The position numbers and the translations under genes are program-made. From Capsaspora owczarzaki ATCC 30864 (Eukaryota; Opisthokonta; Filasterea), in assembly GCF_000151315.2 (NCBI RefSeq), contig NW_011887302.1, forward strand, positions 863,108 through 927,107: a DNA stretch of 64,000 nt, given 5' to 3'. The notes beneath the pieces are model-generated. The model saw only the letters and a program-made list of their open reading frames with translations, had not been told where the DNA came from and did not search any database. Shown piece by piece: positions 1 to 13,232 of this stretch (the first letter of the stretch is position 1; each line of letters starts with the position of its first letter).

Positions 1-798
1 GGTTTCAATATCAACCGCCTTCTGGCCTTGGGTAGCAATGACCCGCTCCAGCTGCACGTTCGCAGCCTTCATCTGCGGCAAAAAGTTTGCTACTCGGTCC
101 AGCACGGACGATACTATCAAACGTTGTGTTTGGCGGCAAACAACCACTTTGTGAGTTCAACTGAAAAAGCTTTCTGGCCCACCACCGCCTGCAACGTCCA
201 CCTACACGACGAGTTGTCTCCATTCTTGAAATTAGGAATCCGCCTTGGGAATGGGAATTCGGGCAACCCGGCACCAGCAGACGCCGATTCTTGGTCTGAT
301 TCGTCGTTCTCCTCGTTATCATCGTCATCGTCGTCGTCGTCGTCGTCCTCATATTCATTATCATCATCTTGATCTTGATCTTGATCTTGATCATCATCAT
401 CATCATCGTCGTCGACGTCCATTGCGCTCGATTCGCTCAGTAACAACGACAATCCTATTGACAATACAGTCAGTCAGGCTTTCCCCCCCCCCCTTGCATC
501 GAGCACCACTGCAACAGCTTTTTGCACTGCCTCTCCATGTTTGGCAGGCTGTTTTCGCTTTACCAGGGCGCGCTGCAGTCTGGCTGGTGCGCGTGGGCTC
601 GAGCAGCTCACTCGAGCGCGACACGCGGGACGCCGACGACGACGACGAGGGCGACCCCGACGAGGACGACCGTCCAACTGCTGCTGATGCTGCTGATGCT
701 GCTGATGCTGCTGCTTGGGCAAACGGAGTCGCACCGGCTGCTGCTGCTGCTGCTGAGGAGGAGGAGGACGAAGACTTGGCTGGTTGTCGCTTCACCAT
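1..798 (-). CDS. NOPCHAP1-like protein, 3' end cut by the window
   Basis: A minus-strand gene running off the left edge. The model starts at the ATG at 798. Exon 1 is 798-564 (Ser/Ala-rich, donor GTAAAG). Exon 2 starts at 454 after a CAATAG acceptor and encodes a long Asp/Glu/Gln stretch; its 3' end is unclear. A last exon starts near 154 or 119 and runs to base 1. That exon encodes VLDRV-NFLPQMKAANVQLE followed by DIE. This matches the signature of human NOPCHAP1 (C12orf45), LLDQV-FLPQM-ANE-L with a following FNIE. The human protein is a chaperone helping assemble box C/D snoRNP core NOP58. Seen: the motif and low-complexity regions. Inferred: the family and a role in snoRNP assembly. The acidic stretch precedes the motif here, whereas in human it follows it. 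The C-terminus lies outside the window. Confidence 0.5.
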
Positions 799-1219
799 CT
801 TGGTTTGTCAGACAACAAAAAAGGACTGTCGTCTAGTATGGTACTGAATATAGGTATGTGAGTAGTCCATATTGCATTGTTGTTCTGTATGTTGAATCGC
901 TGTGCAGATGCCAGTCTCACTTTGAAAATGAGGAATATTCGACTTTGTGATGGGAAGCTTCAATACCGTATGTTTGACGCTCTCCTTCAAAGAGCAATAA
1001 TATATTGAGATATACATCTCAGTAACTGATCCAGGTGTGCATCAAAATCGAGTCGCCGTGGCTGCTCAGACAGCCAGTCCGTTTGCTCACATCCAGCGAG
1101 CCTTCCCCTCTTTAGCGCTGATTTCACTTCTTTTTTTATTTGAGTTTGAGGCTCGTCTTGTCAGTCTTTTTCTATTGTATTTGCGATTGTTTTGTGCGCG
1201 GCGTGTGTGTGTGTTGTGA
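799..1219. promoter_or_regulatory. Divergent intergenic region NOPCHAP1-like / PLD
   Basis: This is 421 bp between two divergent start codons. No TATA box is obvious. It contains T-rich and GT-rich tracts just before the PLD start (1131-1217). It probably holds both promoters and 5' leaders. I see no further gene. Confidence 0.4.
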
Positions 1220-4200
1220 ATGGAGCAGCAGAGTGACTTGCATTCAACTGCATCCACTCAACCACACCCCGCCAACAACCTCAACAACGACAATACCAAT
1301 CACAGTAACAACCTCAATAACAACAACCGCTCGAAGGACAGCGACGGAGCACCGACGCTCACGACAATGCGACCTCAGCCAGACGATCCGGATCGCACCG
1401 GCCTGACGATAGCCGGAGGGACGCCCGCTGCAGCCCAGCTGAGCAGCAGCGACACGGACACGGAGACTGCCGACATCAGCCACAGGCACAGCCACAGGCA
1501 CAGCCACAGCAGCAGCAATCCGAGTCAGAGGAAGAAGAAGGAGGACGCGTTCACTGCGCACCGCTCCGACGCAACGCCCGCCAGTCTCAATGACAATGAC
1601 AATCTCAATGACAATGACAATCTCAGTGACAATACCACGAACGCAGACTCGACGCAGAGCGACGGGACAGAGACCGACACGAGTCTCGGCGGGCTCGTCG
1701 GCGCAGTGGTCGCAGCCGCTGTCGGCGCTCCGTCGCAGATCATGTCCGCGGGGCCGCTCGACCCAGACTCGGACGTCATGAAGCTGAGCCACCACAATAG
1801 CAATAGCATGATGGATGACGGACCTCATCGGAGCGGGTCGCAGGCAGAGGTCAATGCACTGACGCACAAAGTAGGAGATTCAAGCCAAAGCCAAAGCCAA
1901 AGCCAAAGGACGGGCGACGTGCACTTGACACTCGCAGCAGCGGATGCTCCTACTTCCGAACCGGTGATTGTATCGACGAGGACGAGCAGCACGCCAATCA
2001 AGAATCTCATGTCATCGCAGGGGCTTGACGACGCCCAAGCAAATGACCACATCGACGACAACGACGTACGAGATGACAACTCCGACGAGGAGGTGGACGT
2101 AGACGGCGAGACGTCCGATTTGGAAGACGACCAAGAGTTCCAGGACGCACGCATACATGACGACAATGCAGAGCAACCTCAGGCAGGGCGCCGTCGAATG
2201 CGTCGCCGACATCGCAAGAAGAGCAACGCACATCAAGGCGCGCAGCATGATGCGCGAGGTGCCATCGACGGAATAGCCATGATCGCGTCCATGCTTGCCC
2301 CGTCCGCCGCGCACGCTTCCCTTGTGACTCACCCAAAGAGGCTGGATGTGCCTGCGAGCCCGCCCGCTGCAGCCACCGCAGAGCCGGAAATTGTCGTCAC
2401 CTCGCCGAGCATCGACCAGCCCATCGCCCCTCAGATTGGCGCAGGAGACACGTCCGTGTTTGAAGTCGAGTCGCTGGGCGATGTTGTTGCGAGCAGTGCC
2501 GCGCATCCGGCAACAGCGGCCAATGTCGCTCTTTCACACGAGGCGTCCATCCAAGCCGCGTCGACGCCAACCGGCTTGCCACCGACTGCAGGCACGCCGC
2601 TCACACACGCACTCTCCGCCCCGCCCGATTTGCAAGCTGACGACTATGTTCTGATCGAAGAGAAGGAGCTCATGGAAGAGATGGCCAACGACCCTTCCAA
2701 GCCGTCCTTTGTTCTCGTCACGCAACTGGCCATCTCTGCATCAGCACCCGCCTCGACCACACAGGCGCATACACCTGACATCCACGACGATGACTGTCGC
2801 ACCGAGCCGCCGCTGGATGCGGTGGTCGATGGCGAGAGGGTCATCACAATGCGCCTGCCTCCTGATTTAGTCAAGGAGCGCTTGAGACAGGTGGGCGTCG
2901 AGCTCGACAGCAACGGCAAAGTGAAACGAGACGAGCACGGCGATCTCGTCTTCTCGTCCAAGTCCACAGCGCAAGGAGACGTTGACCTGAATTTCATCTT
3001 TTCCACCCTCCGATCGCTCGGTTACCGCTTGGCGCGTGACGGCGATATTGTGCCTCTCGACAGCACGCCCAGCGCACGGACTCCTGGCGCACCCGTATCA
3101 ACTCGTGAGGAGGTCATCTCTCGGTTGATTGAGGGAGCAGGCAAAGCCGAGCCAACTCATCCGCCTGCCTCGCGCAAGTCCAGCAAGCCATTGCACCATC
3201 GTCCGCGAAGTGAGGTCGACGAAGATGGCAAGCCCCGCGATGAGTGGATTATGCTGACGCCAGCGTCAGACGCGGCTCTGACTTCCGCTTCCTCGACTTT
3301 GGCGCCGAGTGCAACACCGGGTGCAACTGCAACAGCAGCAGCAGCAACACCAACAGCGGCAGCAGCAACACCAACAGCAGCAGCAACTACACCAGCGACA
3401 TCCGCTGCTGCTGCAGAGACGCCCTCTCTCCAGGTTGCAGCAGCAGCAGCAGCAGCAGCAGCAGGCTCGAACGATGCAACACACTCTGCCGGACTCACAA
3501 CGCCAGGAAGCAAAGGGGAGCTGCTGTTCCTACCCCCAGCAGCGACTGTGCGCGCCACGTCCCCTTTGCAGGATTCTGCTTCCACGATGCGAGGCAAAGG
3601 CCACAAGCGCCTGCCGTCCGGCTCCCACCAAGTTCCGCCACCAGCATTGGGGAGCATTGCCGAGGCGCTGGCCTCCGTCGTCTCAACCACGACAGCTGCC
3701 GCCGCACAACCAGACGCACCGGACGCGCTCACCTCAAAAGATGCCTTGGGTGCAGCTGCAGCGTCCAATGCTGTCGATGGTGGCGCATTCATCATGACGA
3801 GCACGGTCATACCCAAGCACGAGGTGCTCTGGTCTCTCCCACCCGACGAACTCGACCCCGCCGTGGACAGCGATGACGACGAAGAAGCCCAGATGGGTCG
3901 CGGAAGTGCTCGTGGTGCTGCATCTGGTTCCAAGCGCAAGGGCATCAGTGGTGGTGGCGTCATGCACAAGTTCTTTTCTCGCACCAGGTCGTTCATGCAG
4001 CCTGAAGGCCGATCATCGATTTCCGGCAGCGACGGGAGCGCGCCGACGAGTTCCAAGCGAGACCCACGAGGAGAACCCACCCGGCAGGACAGCACATCAT
4101 CCAGTGGGAAAGATCGGACTCAGCTGTTCAAGGATGCGAAGCTGGCTGCAAGTGCGCATCAAGCTGCTGCGATTCGCCATGCGCACGATGAGGACGTGTC

Positions 4201-7200
4201 CAGTCTAGCCTCCAAGTCGGCCTCGGGTGTGGCGACCCCAACCCTTCCTCATGCCGGCGATGGCTCGGAGCGTTTCGTTGCGTTCGATCGCGAGCCTGGG
4301 GTGCGTTTTGCGGCCTCCACCTCTGCAGGCTCTGCATCGGATGCGAGCGCTGAGGCCACGACCCACGCCGATTCGCATGCTAGTAGTGCTGCTGCGCCCA
4401 CTGCTGCTGCAACTACTGCCTCGATCTCTGCCGGCCCGTCTGCCGACCACAAAGGCTTCCGAAAGCGCCTCGCCAGTCGACTGGGTCTGGTCGTTTCAAG
4501 CGCTGACAATGAAACTGGCGCAGCTGGTACCGAGCCAGAATCCATCCCAATGGCGAAACGTGGCCATTCCGACTCTGTTGCCAGTGGCAGCTCCACACCC
4601 AAAATCGTGGCGAGCGGAGCGGCCGAAGCCTTCACAATGGCTCTTGCACAACTGGAGCGCCTCAAGCAAGAGCAGGCAGAGCGGGCGCCGGACCATTCGG
4701 CCGTTGGCGAAGTGGAAGACGAGACTCAGCTTTCGGCGGTGTGGTCTCCTGCCATGCAAGTGGCGATGCAGCAGCACGCCAAGAAGGCACCACCAACGCT
4801 TCTTCATCAAAAGCTCCATGCAACTTTGTCTGACATTCCCGAGTCTGGTGAGGGTGCCGCTCTACCCAGCACCCCATCTTCAAAGTCGGCTGCCATGGCA
4901 CAGGCTTCTGTCGACGAGGATGCTGATTTTGCGCGTGACATGGAGGATTTGAAGCAGCGTTATGAAGCGGCGAAACGACTCCGCGAGTCCGATGCAACCA
5001 CTCATCCTGACGCTGGCCACTTGGCGGCTGCCTCGGCACCAGCTGTCATTTCCAATCAACCCAACGCAGCTGCAGTCGCAGCCGCTGCCTCGGACGTCCC
5101 CGCCCCCGAGGCGCCTGCTGCTTCTGAAGAACGGCACCGAGCCCGCGAGATGTGGCGACGGGTTGCGGATGTCTTCCCTTCCCGCGCCAGCACGTCCGCT
5201 CTTCCTGTCGGCTCCCAACAACCGGAAGCGCCTGCAGCAGCACGCACCCGACGCGAGACCGAGCCTGTATCGACTGCAACCTCGACCGGCGAACGAACCC
5301 ATCGGTTTGACTTTTGGCGCCGCAAGCGACCGCGGTCCGATTCGACAGGTAAAGCCATCTGTTGAAACGAGTGTTATTGGAATAATGTAGCAACTCACCA
5401 ACAAACTGACCGACCCCTCTTCTCCTTCGTTGATGCTTCTCTTGCTCCAAACTTTCAAACTTTTTTTGTGTTGTCTTTTCTTCTTCCCCATCAACAGCCA
5501 CTCCAGCGTTGCACCCAGATCAAACGTCAGGAGTGCCGTTTTTCGACTTGTACGCGCATTCGCCTTTCGCCATCAAGACTTGGATGACTGGCGTGCCGGT
5601 GCGAGCGCGTGTCATTGCCGTTATCAGCATCAGCGAACCGCTACGACCCACCTACCCTGTTTACACCATCGAGCTGCGACACGGTGCATTCACGTGGTAC
5701 ATTACCCGACGATACAAGCAGTTCTTCAAGCTCCACTTTCAGTTGACACGGGCACGCCTCGTCGGTTCTCTTCATGCACGATTGCCCTCCTTCCCGACCG
5801 GCTTTCAAGCGCTCCATCCGACGCTGCATGTGCCCATCAAGGATGTGCTGGAGGCCTATGTCAACTCGCTTGCCGCCAGCTTTGAGCTCCTCGATCACCC
5901 GTACGTGCGCTCATTCCTTGAGGTCAGTCCATTCTCGTTCGTCAAGGACTTGGGACCGAAGGGCGTCGAGGGCGCAGTTGCCAAGCGGCACGGTGGCGCC
6001 AAAGTCACTGCTGTTAGCGCACTCAGCACGTGCATCAACACTCCGTTCATGCGGTCGGTCACCTGCCGAAACAAGTCGGGAGGACGCAAGCATCGACGAG
6101 CCGCCATCTCCAAAACGGACGCGCAGGAGCGCAAGGAAGCGGCGAGCGCATCTGGACGACCCGACAACAAGCCAGCTACCACTGCCGATGCCACAACAGC
6201 GCTTGCGACCACCGCCAAAATTGAACACTTGTCACCTCAAGACAAGTCCTCGGCAGCGCAGCTGAGCCCCGCCACGGCTGCTCGCGAGCGGGAGGATGCG
6301 CGCGCCGACGCGCGCCAATTCTCCTCCAACAAGGAAGCCAAGTCGCAACAGGATCCGAGTGCGCAGGAAAACCAAGCAGATCGCCGCCGTCACCACGGTC
6401 GTGTTGATGATGAAGAAGAGTCCAGCGACTCGCACGAGACAGACTCTGGTGCTGGGACTTCTGCCGCCGCGTCCGCAACCAAAAAGCGGGCATCACAACC
6501 CTCAACTCCCTCCACTCCGCCAGCCGATAGCCCTGGCAAGGCTGCCGCCACGCCAACCAACGCTGGTGGCAAGCGTCGGCTCTCCATCGACTCTGCGAAA
6601 AAGGTGGCCAAAGCGCGCGCGTCATCGTCCCCTGGTGGTGGCATCACGTCTGTCTTTAGTCGATGGGCCGACGCATGGTTTGTGGTCAAGGACAGCTTTC
6701 TGATGTATACCACTCCCAACCAAGCACTCGTCAAGGGTGTCTTGTTGTTTGACAAGTCGTTCAAGCTGCGGACTGGCGAGAGCGAAACGGGCGTCAAGAA
6801 CGGTGTTCTCGTCTCCAACAACTCGCGCACCCTGCTCATCCGCTGCAAAAACACGCGGCACATGCTGCAGGTCCAGCACGAATTGATCAAGCTGCTCGAG
6901 GCTTGCCCGTACGTCATTCCGCATCCAAACAATTCATTTGCCCCCGTCCGCGAAGCGTCGTTGGCCCAGTGGTACGTTGACGGCCAGAGCTACTTTGGAG
7001 CCGTTTGCGAAGCGCTTGCCAAGGCCACACAGCAAATCTTTATCACTGACTGGTGGCTCAGCCCCGAGCTGCATCTTCGCCGGCCGGCCGAGGCCTACCC
7101 CGACGCACGCCTCGACCGCGTTCTGCTTGAGCGAGCCAAGGCCGGCGTTCGCATCTACATTGTCATGTACAAGGAAGTGGAGGTCGCCCTGACCATCAAC

Positions 7201-9848
7201 AGTCGCTACTCGAAAGACAAGCTGTATTCCATGCCTGGCTCTGAGAATATCATCGTGCTGCGCAGTCCCGACCATCCACCCGACGGAGTTTGGCTCTGGG
7301 CCCATCACGAGAAGGTAACCAGCCAACAAGGAAGACAAAGTGCAAAGAAGAAAGAAAGAATATACACTCACTCATGTGCACTATTTTTTGTCGTTTTTGT
7401 TCTTTTCTATCCAGATTGTGTGCATTGATCAGAAGGTCGCGTTCGTCGGCGGCCTCGATCTGTGCTATGGCCGGTTTGACAATTACAGACACACTCTGAC
7501 AGACCTGCACAGCTCATCGACGGCAGAGGGCTTGATTGGGAAGCTGCGCTTGAAGATTGTCAGCGCCATGAATGTTGCCGCAAAAGACATTGCCGGGACG
7601 AGCGATCCGTACGTTGTCGTGTCGGTCCAAAACTCGCGATACCGCACCTCTGTCAAATCCAAGACGCTGAATCCCGTGTGGAATGAAACGTTCAAGTTTG
7701 ACATTACGGACGAGCAAGCCGAAGTCTCCATGCTGCTGTATGATCGTGATCTCATCGGGAGCGACGATTTCCTCGGGCAGGCTGTGTGAGTTGCAACTCT
7801 CCTTTTTTGTGGTCTTGACCGTGTTCGGTTTCAGTTGACTAATGGTCTCACACTGCGTCAGACTGAGCTTGAACGACCTGCCCCGCAACAACCAGAAAGC
7901 GGTGCTGCAGCTCAAGCTGACCTCCTTGTCGGGTTCTCCGGATGCCGTGCCCGGTCACGTCATGATTGAGGTGAGTGATGAGGAATTCTGCTGGATGACT
8001 GGTTGATGGCCAGCATTGACCAATTTTTGCCCATTTATTTTCCGCAGATTACCTACATGTCCATGGAAACAACCGCTCCTCATCTCAAAAAGTATCCCAC
8101 CTGGCCAGGCAAGGACTACAGCAACCCCATCATCAAGGACTTTTACGACCTGAGCAAGCCCTACGAAGATTTGATTGATCGTGAAAAGGTTCCGCGAATG
8201 CCATGGCATGACGTCGCCATGGCCATCTACGGCGATGGAGCACGGGATGTTGCACGCCACTTTATTCAACGGTAAGATTGATATGTCAACAACAACAGCA
8301 GCAACAGCAGCAAAACAACAAGAGCAACAGAAAAAAACCGTGCCCAAGTGCTCGTCTTGGTTCAACATCCGACCTCACCTCTCAATGCCTCTCGTCCAAC
8401 CACAGATTCAATCACGTAAAATCTCTCAAGGCAAAGTTTGATGCCTACATCCCATACCTCGTCCCCAAGTCCCACATGATTGCCGAAGAAATCGAACGGG
8501 ACCGGCAGAATCTGTCTCTGCTTCCGCCATATCACATTCCGCCGTTCATGTGTGAAACTCAGGTATGCGTGGCTCAGTCTCAATGATTCGAGCGCACGGC
8601 TGGAGCTCATCGTTTGATACATACTTCTTGAACAGGTGGTTCGATCGAGCGGCAGGTGGTCGAGCGGTATTCCGACGGAGCGATCGATCGAGGCGGCGTA
8701 CCTGACCTTGATTCACCACGCGGAGCACTTTATTTACATTGAGGTTTGTAGCTTCCCTTTGGAATTGACCGTGAGGGCGGCTTCGAACTGACGCGTTTTG
8801 TTCTTTCCTTTTTTCTTTGTGTGTCTTTCTACAGAACCAATTCTTCATCTCGTCCCTGCCAGACGACAATGTCCACAACCGAATTGGCAATGCACTTGTG
8901 GCTCGCATCCTTCGAGCGCACGAACAAAAGCAAAAGTTCCGTGTTGTGGTTGTGCTGCCGCTGCTGCCCGCGTTCGAAGGCGAGATTGGCGGTGCCAATT
9001 CTGCCTCCTTGGCAACCGTCTTGCACTGGAACTACCGCACCATCTCGCGCGCCAATGGCAAGTCCATCTTCGAGCGCTTGCAAGCCGCCATCGGCGACGA
9101 GTGTCACAAGTACATCCAGTTCTTCTGCCTCCGCCAGCACGCCGAGATTTCCGGCGAGCTCGTGACGGAGCAAGTCTACATCCATTCCAAGCTCATGATT
9201 GTCGATGATCGTTACACAATCATGGGATCAGGTAGGAGGGTGCTATCTGGGTTTGAGAGAGAGGGCTTGGTTGTTCGTTTTTTTTTTTTTGCACGTGTGC
9301 TTCTCGCTTCCCGCCAGCTACAATTCTCACTGAATCCTCCCTCTGTAGCCAACATTAATGACCGCAGCATGCGAGGACACCGAGATTCCGAGATTGCTGT
9401 TGTCGTCCGCGATACCAAGATGGTTTCATCCACGATGAACGGCAAGCCGTTCCTTGCGGGCCAGTTCTCGCACGCCTTGCGCGAATCTCTGTGGCGGGAG
9501 ATGACTGGCACCATCACTTCGTCTTCTGGCGTGAGCGTGTCGGATCCCATCTGCGATAGCTTCTACGAGGGGGTCTGGAAGAAGATTGCTGACGACAACA
9601 CCCGCATCTACGAGGAAGTCTTCCGGTGTATGCCAACGGCCAGCATCCACTCTTGGAGCGACCTGACCAAGTGGAAGCAAACAATGAGCTATGCTCTATG
9701 CTTTGCCGACGGCGTGCGTGCGCGCGAAATGCTCAAGCAGGTTCGCGGTTTGTTGGTGAATTTCCCGCTCACCTTCATGCGCGACGAGTATCTCGGGCCG
9801 GCTGTTGGTCAACGCGAGTTCATGGTTCCCATCAAGACTTTTACTTGA
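1220..9848 (+). CDS. PX-PH phospholipase D with a C2 domain inside the catalytic region
   Basis: Predicted to hydrolyse phosphatidylcholine to phosphatidic acid at membranes. Nine exons: 1220-5348, 5498-7314, 7415-7785, 7862-7970, 8048-8271, 8406-8562, 8636-8743, 8835-9231 and 9349-9848. They total 7812 nt (2603 aa) with all phases matching. Residues 1-1376 are low-complexity, Ser/Thr/Ala-rich and apparently disordered. PX lies near 1385-1540 and PH near 1760-1850. The first HKD motif (HHEKIVCID) is near 1979 and the second (HSKLMIVDD) near 2422; both have H, K and D. A full C2 domain (about 2020-2145) with acidic calcium-loop motifs ([15 protein letters not shown]) sits between the first HKD block and the conserved PGKDYSN block. 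This is where animal PLD1 carries its regulatory loop. The start is the only long in-frame ATG before the disordered exon. The PLD call is secure; the exon 1 join rests on phase and splice sites. Confidence 0.88.
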
Positions 9849-10137
9849 GGCGGGTGTTTGTTTTCGCTCTGTCGTTGTTGATATCAGTTGTTTAGAAGTA
9901 TTTATTTTCGTGTGTTGATCAACAAGAACTGCTCATGCGAGAAATGTTCATCCAGAAGTGGTGATGATAGGATCATGCTTGGTGAAGAGAAAAAATCGAT
10001 TACAATTGCATTGAACAAGCGCAAACAAATTGCGACAACCATGAACGACAAAGGAACAAAACAAACAAAAACAAAAAGGCAAAAAGGGTATCAAATCCAC
10101 AAGAGCCCAGGCAAAAGCTCAGACGGAAAGCAAAAGG

Positions 10138-13100
10138 CTAGTTGGCTTGATGCGGGTTGAAGGTGCGCATGAGGTCACGGCAGTACAGCACAAATCCATA
10201 GCGGGAAATGGTCCACGTGAGCTCAACCACCACAGGGTCGTCGATCGCATAGGCAGCGGCTTGGAACGTGGCAATGTCGGGCGCTTCTCCGCGCATGCCG
10301 TGCTTTCGGAAAATATCCAACCAAACGGGCAAGAACAAGCGCGCCAATCGGTCAACGTCGGAGCTGAGTGACCCTGTTTGAGCGTCGTGCTCCGCCATGG
10401 TTGCCACAATGTTGGAGTGCATGCGTGGACTAGCGAGCTCGGCATGGATATCGACGAGAATGGCGCGAATTTGCTCAGCCGTCAGTGGTGTACGGCGGGG
10501 AACAACGCAGGTGGTTGTGGAGCCGTCGGAGCTGGGCGCAATTGCGAGCTGGGTTGAAGGGCAGTATGTGAGCAGCTGCACCTGGCTCCACAGACGTCGA
10601 ACAGTCGGGTTGAACCAATGAGCGTGACTAAACGTGTAAAACTGTTCGAAGGCTGGAGAATTGGAAGCAGAGCAAACGGCAAAGTGAGCACAAGGACAAC
10701 AAGAAAACACAAAGAGCACCCCCAATCAAAATCGAACGCCAACCCTCCTCAATGCTTACCAGACTGAGAATCCGAAATACCAACATCGTGCGCCATCAGT
10801 GCTTGCTCGTGCCATGGCCCAGAAATGCGGCAAAGCCGCGAAAAGAGCTGCGAAATGTCGCCTGTGCTGCCGTGGACGAGATCAATCACTTCGCGGTTGA
10901 TGGGCGACTGCATGACCTTGATGCTTGTTTCAAGAACAGAAATGAACACATTCTCGTCCGTGAGGCGCGAGGGCATGCGTTTCACAATGGTATTGGGTGA
11001 TGGGGAAGGCAACAATGTCGCCATTGGCTGCCCGTTCAGCGAGCCCACCAAATCCTGGACGTCATCGGTGAGCTCCACGATGGAAGATGGGACGTGGTGG
11101 TTGCGGCTGGTGTGTTGCTCGACGGTGGGGGAGCGGCTCTGGTTGCCGAGGAGCTCAAGTTGCGATGCCTGCTCCGTCTGGCTGATTCTCAGGCTCTCCC
11201 GCGCAGAGTCAAGCGCGGCATTCATGTGCTTTAGCTTGCGAATGGCGTGATCCAAAATCTCGTCCTTGCTCAGCGGGCGACGCGCGTCTTGAATGGTCGC
11301 GAGCGGTACCACCATTCGCTTGAGCGTCTCGTACTTGTCGTTCAAGCGTTGGCGGCGGCGCTTTTCGCTGGCTGTGCGGCAATCGCGCACTGATAAGGGT
11401 TTGTCGGTCGCAGTGTTCTCCTCGTCCTCGTTGTCTCCACCAGGTGGTGTGGCGGGGTTCATGTCATAGAGCTCTTCTGGCGCGGAGAAAGTAGGGTTGT
11501 TATTGCTGGTAGGTGGAGAAGACAGCGGACGAGCTGCAGCAGCCGCAGCTGCAGCCGCAGCAGCAGTACCTTTTGTGGGCAACCCCTGCGACGCCAGCGG
11601 CTCGGATGTGGGTGGCGAAGGGAAGGCGCCCGAACTGCGTGCCGGCACCGGTTGGGCCTGAGGAAGAGCAAATGAGCCTTCAAGAAGTTTGTGCAGCTGG
11701 AGCGTCGCCTGATCGACCGAGGCGGCAGCAGTGTAATGGCTGGCGGACGAGGCGGCGGGCCTGGAAGACGAGAGGGTCGGGGTGGTTGAGTAACTGCTGC
11801 TCGTTGTCGATTCTGCATTCGAAGCGACAGGGGAGGCTCCAGCTGAAGGCGACCATCGTGGAGACTCTGCAGGTGACGGCTGACGCATGGCGGTTTGTTG
11901 TTGCTGGAGTTGCATTCGGTATGTGTGATCTTGCAGCAACAACGGGTGTGTTTCTTGCTGTTGCTGTTGCTGTTGCTGTTGTTGCTGGTACACGATGGTT
12001 TTGAGCACTGGGTGCAAGTCGTTCATCGCACCTTGTGACAGGGTGGACAGCCGTGGATTGCCAGCAAAACCCATTTCAGGCACGGCGTGCATGAGCATGG
12101 GGGAAAACCCAAATCCATTCAGCGACGACGATGACACGGATTCACTGCTCGCAGAGAACAGTGCGGATGATTTTGCGCTTGGGAATTGTTCTTGCAGTAG
12201 CAATGGCTGCTGCTCGCCTGTGTGTCCGGTGTGCATCATGCTTGGGTAGAGCAAGGGCGTCGCCGTCCCTTGGAAATCTCCGTGGCTGGCGGCAAGCATC
12301 GTGTCCGGATGGAAGGCGCCCGATCCAGCAGTCGACGCAGCGGCGGACATCATGAACGGTAGTCCTCCGATCGCACTAGCGGTGCTACCAATGCTATCTG
12401 TACTCTGATTCGAAGCAACGACGCCCGCCATTGCGGATGCCCCTTGATGCTGGGTTTGCGACATGTAGCTGTTCGTGTCAATTCCGCCACCAATATGGAA
12501 CGACGTCGGCCACAAATCGCCGTGCTGCTGGCCCTGCTGCAGCATGCGTTGCGTTGTTGCGCCACTCATGCCAGCACTATTCAAGGTTGTCGTAGTGCTA
12601 GTGTTCGTGGTCGTCGTAGTCGTCGTAGGAGCAGCCGGTCCAAGCGTTCTCGGCGCTGCGGTTACTGCGGTTGCTGCGGTTGTCAGCGTTGCTGCGTGCT
12701 GCTGCTGCTGCTGCTGCTGCTGCTGCAGCTGGAGCTGCAACTGGAGCTGGATTTGCTGCTGCATTTGCTGAATCTGTTGCTGCATCTGCGCGTTATTGTA
12801 CATGTGCGCAGCGAGGTTGCTCTGAGAAAGCTGCGGGGCATTGGCGGTTTCACCAGCGGGCGTCGCTCCGACTCCGCTCAGCAGCAGCAAGTCCTGCAGC
12901 ACGTCCATCGGCAACGCTGTCTGCTGCTGTTGTAGTAGTAGTTGTTGTTGACTGTATTGTTGTTGCTGCTGCTGCTGCTGTTGGTACTGGGGCTGCTGCA
13001 GTGGTTGGTAGGGCGGCGGGGTTCCCAGCGCTTGCGGTTGCTGAGCATGTACCGTTTTGCGATGCATTGCTGTCGTAGCGACTCCCTCCATTGCGGAAAT

Positions 13101-13232
13101 TGCACTCGTTGGTACCGGTGGTTTGCGGATGGAAGTCGCTGCTGGTAATGGTGAGGAGGGTGATTGTGATTGTGATGATGCTGATGACGGAGAAGGGGAA
13201 GAAGAAGAAGAAGAAGAAGGCGGATGATTCAC
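10138..13232 (-). CDS. Polyglutamine-rich bHLH transcription factor
   Basis: Two exons, 13232-10760 and 10652-10138, joined in phase 1 (GTAAGC..CCAG), give 995 aa. The bHLH domain lies near residues 612-685: basic region RTASEKRRRQRLND, helix 1 YETLKRMV, a loop, then helix 2 SKDEILDHAIRKLKHMN. The Glu and Arg that contact E-box DNA are present, but the His/Asn of the MITF or MYC type is replaced, so subfamily is unclear. The first 550 residues are Gln, Ser and Thr rich with several CAG/CAA runs, typical of activation regions. The C-terminal 300 residues have no domain I recognise. The gene is convergent with the phospholipase and has the longest upstream gap in the window (3.5 kb). Likely a nuclear regulator; targets unknown. 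Confidence 0.85.

Noticed and set aside
3266-3484. Cys-rich and Gln-rich frames opposite or beside the phospholipase exon 1
   Set aside because: They are other-frame readings of CAG/GCA repeats in the disordered exon.
8272-8405. Gln-coding CAG/CAACAA run as part of the phospholipase protein
   Set aside because: It lies between a good donor (GTAAGA) and acceptor (CACAG) and the flanking exons join in phase without it.
12671-13078. Leu/Ala-rich open frames on the plus strand
   Set aside because: Shadows of the polyglutamine codons of the bHLH gene.
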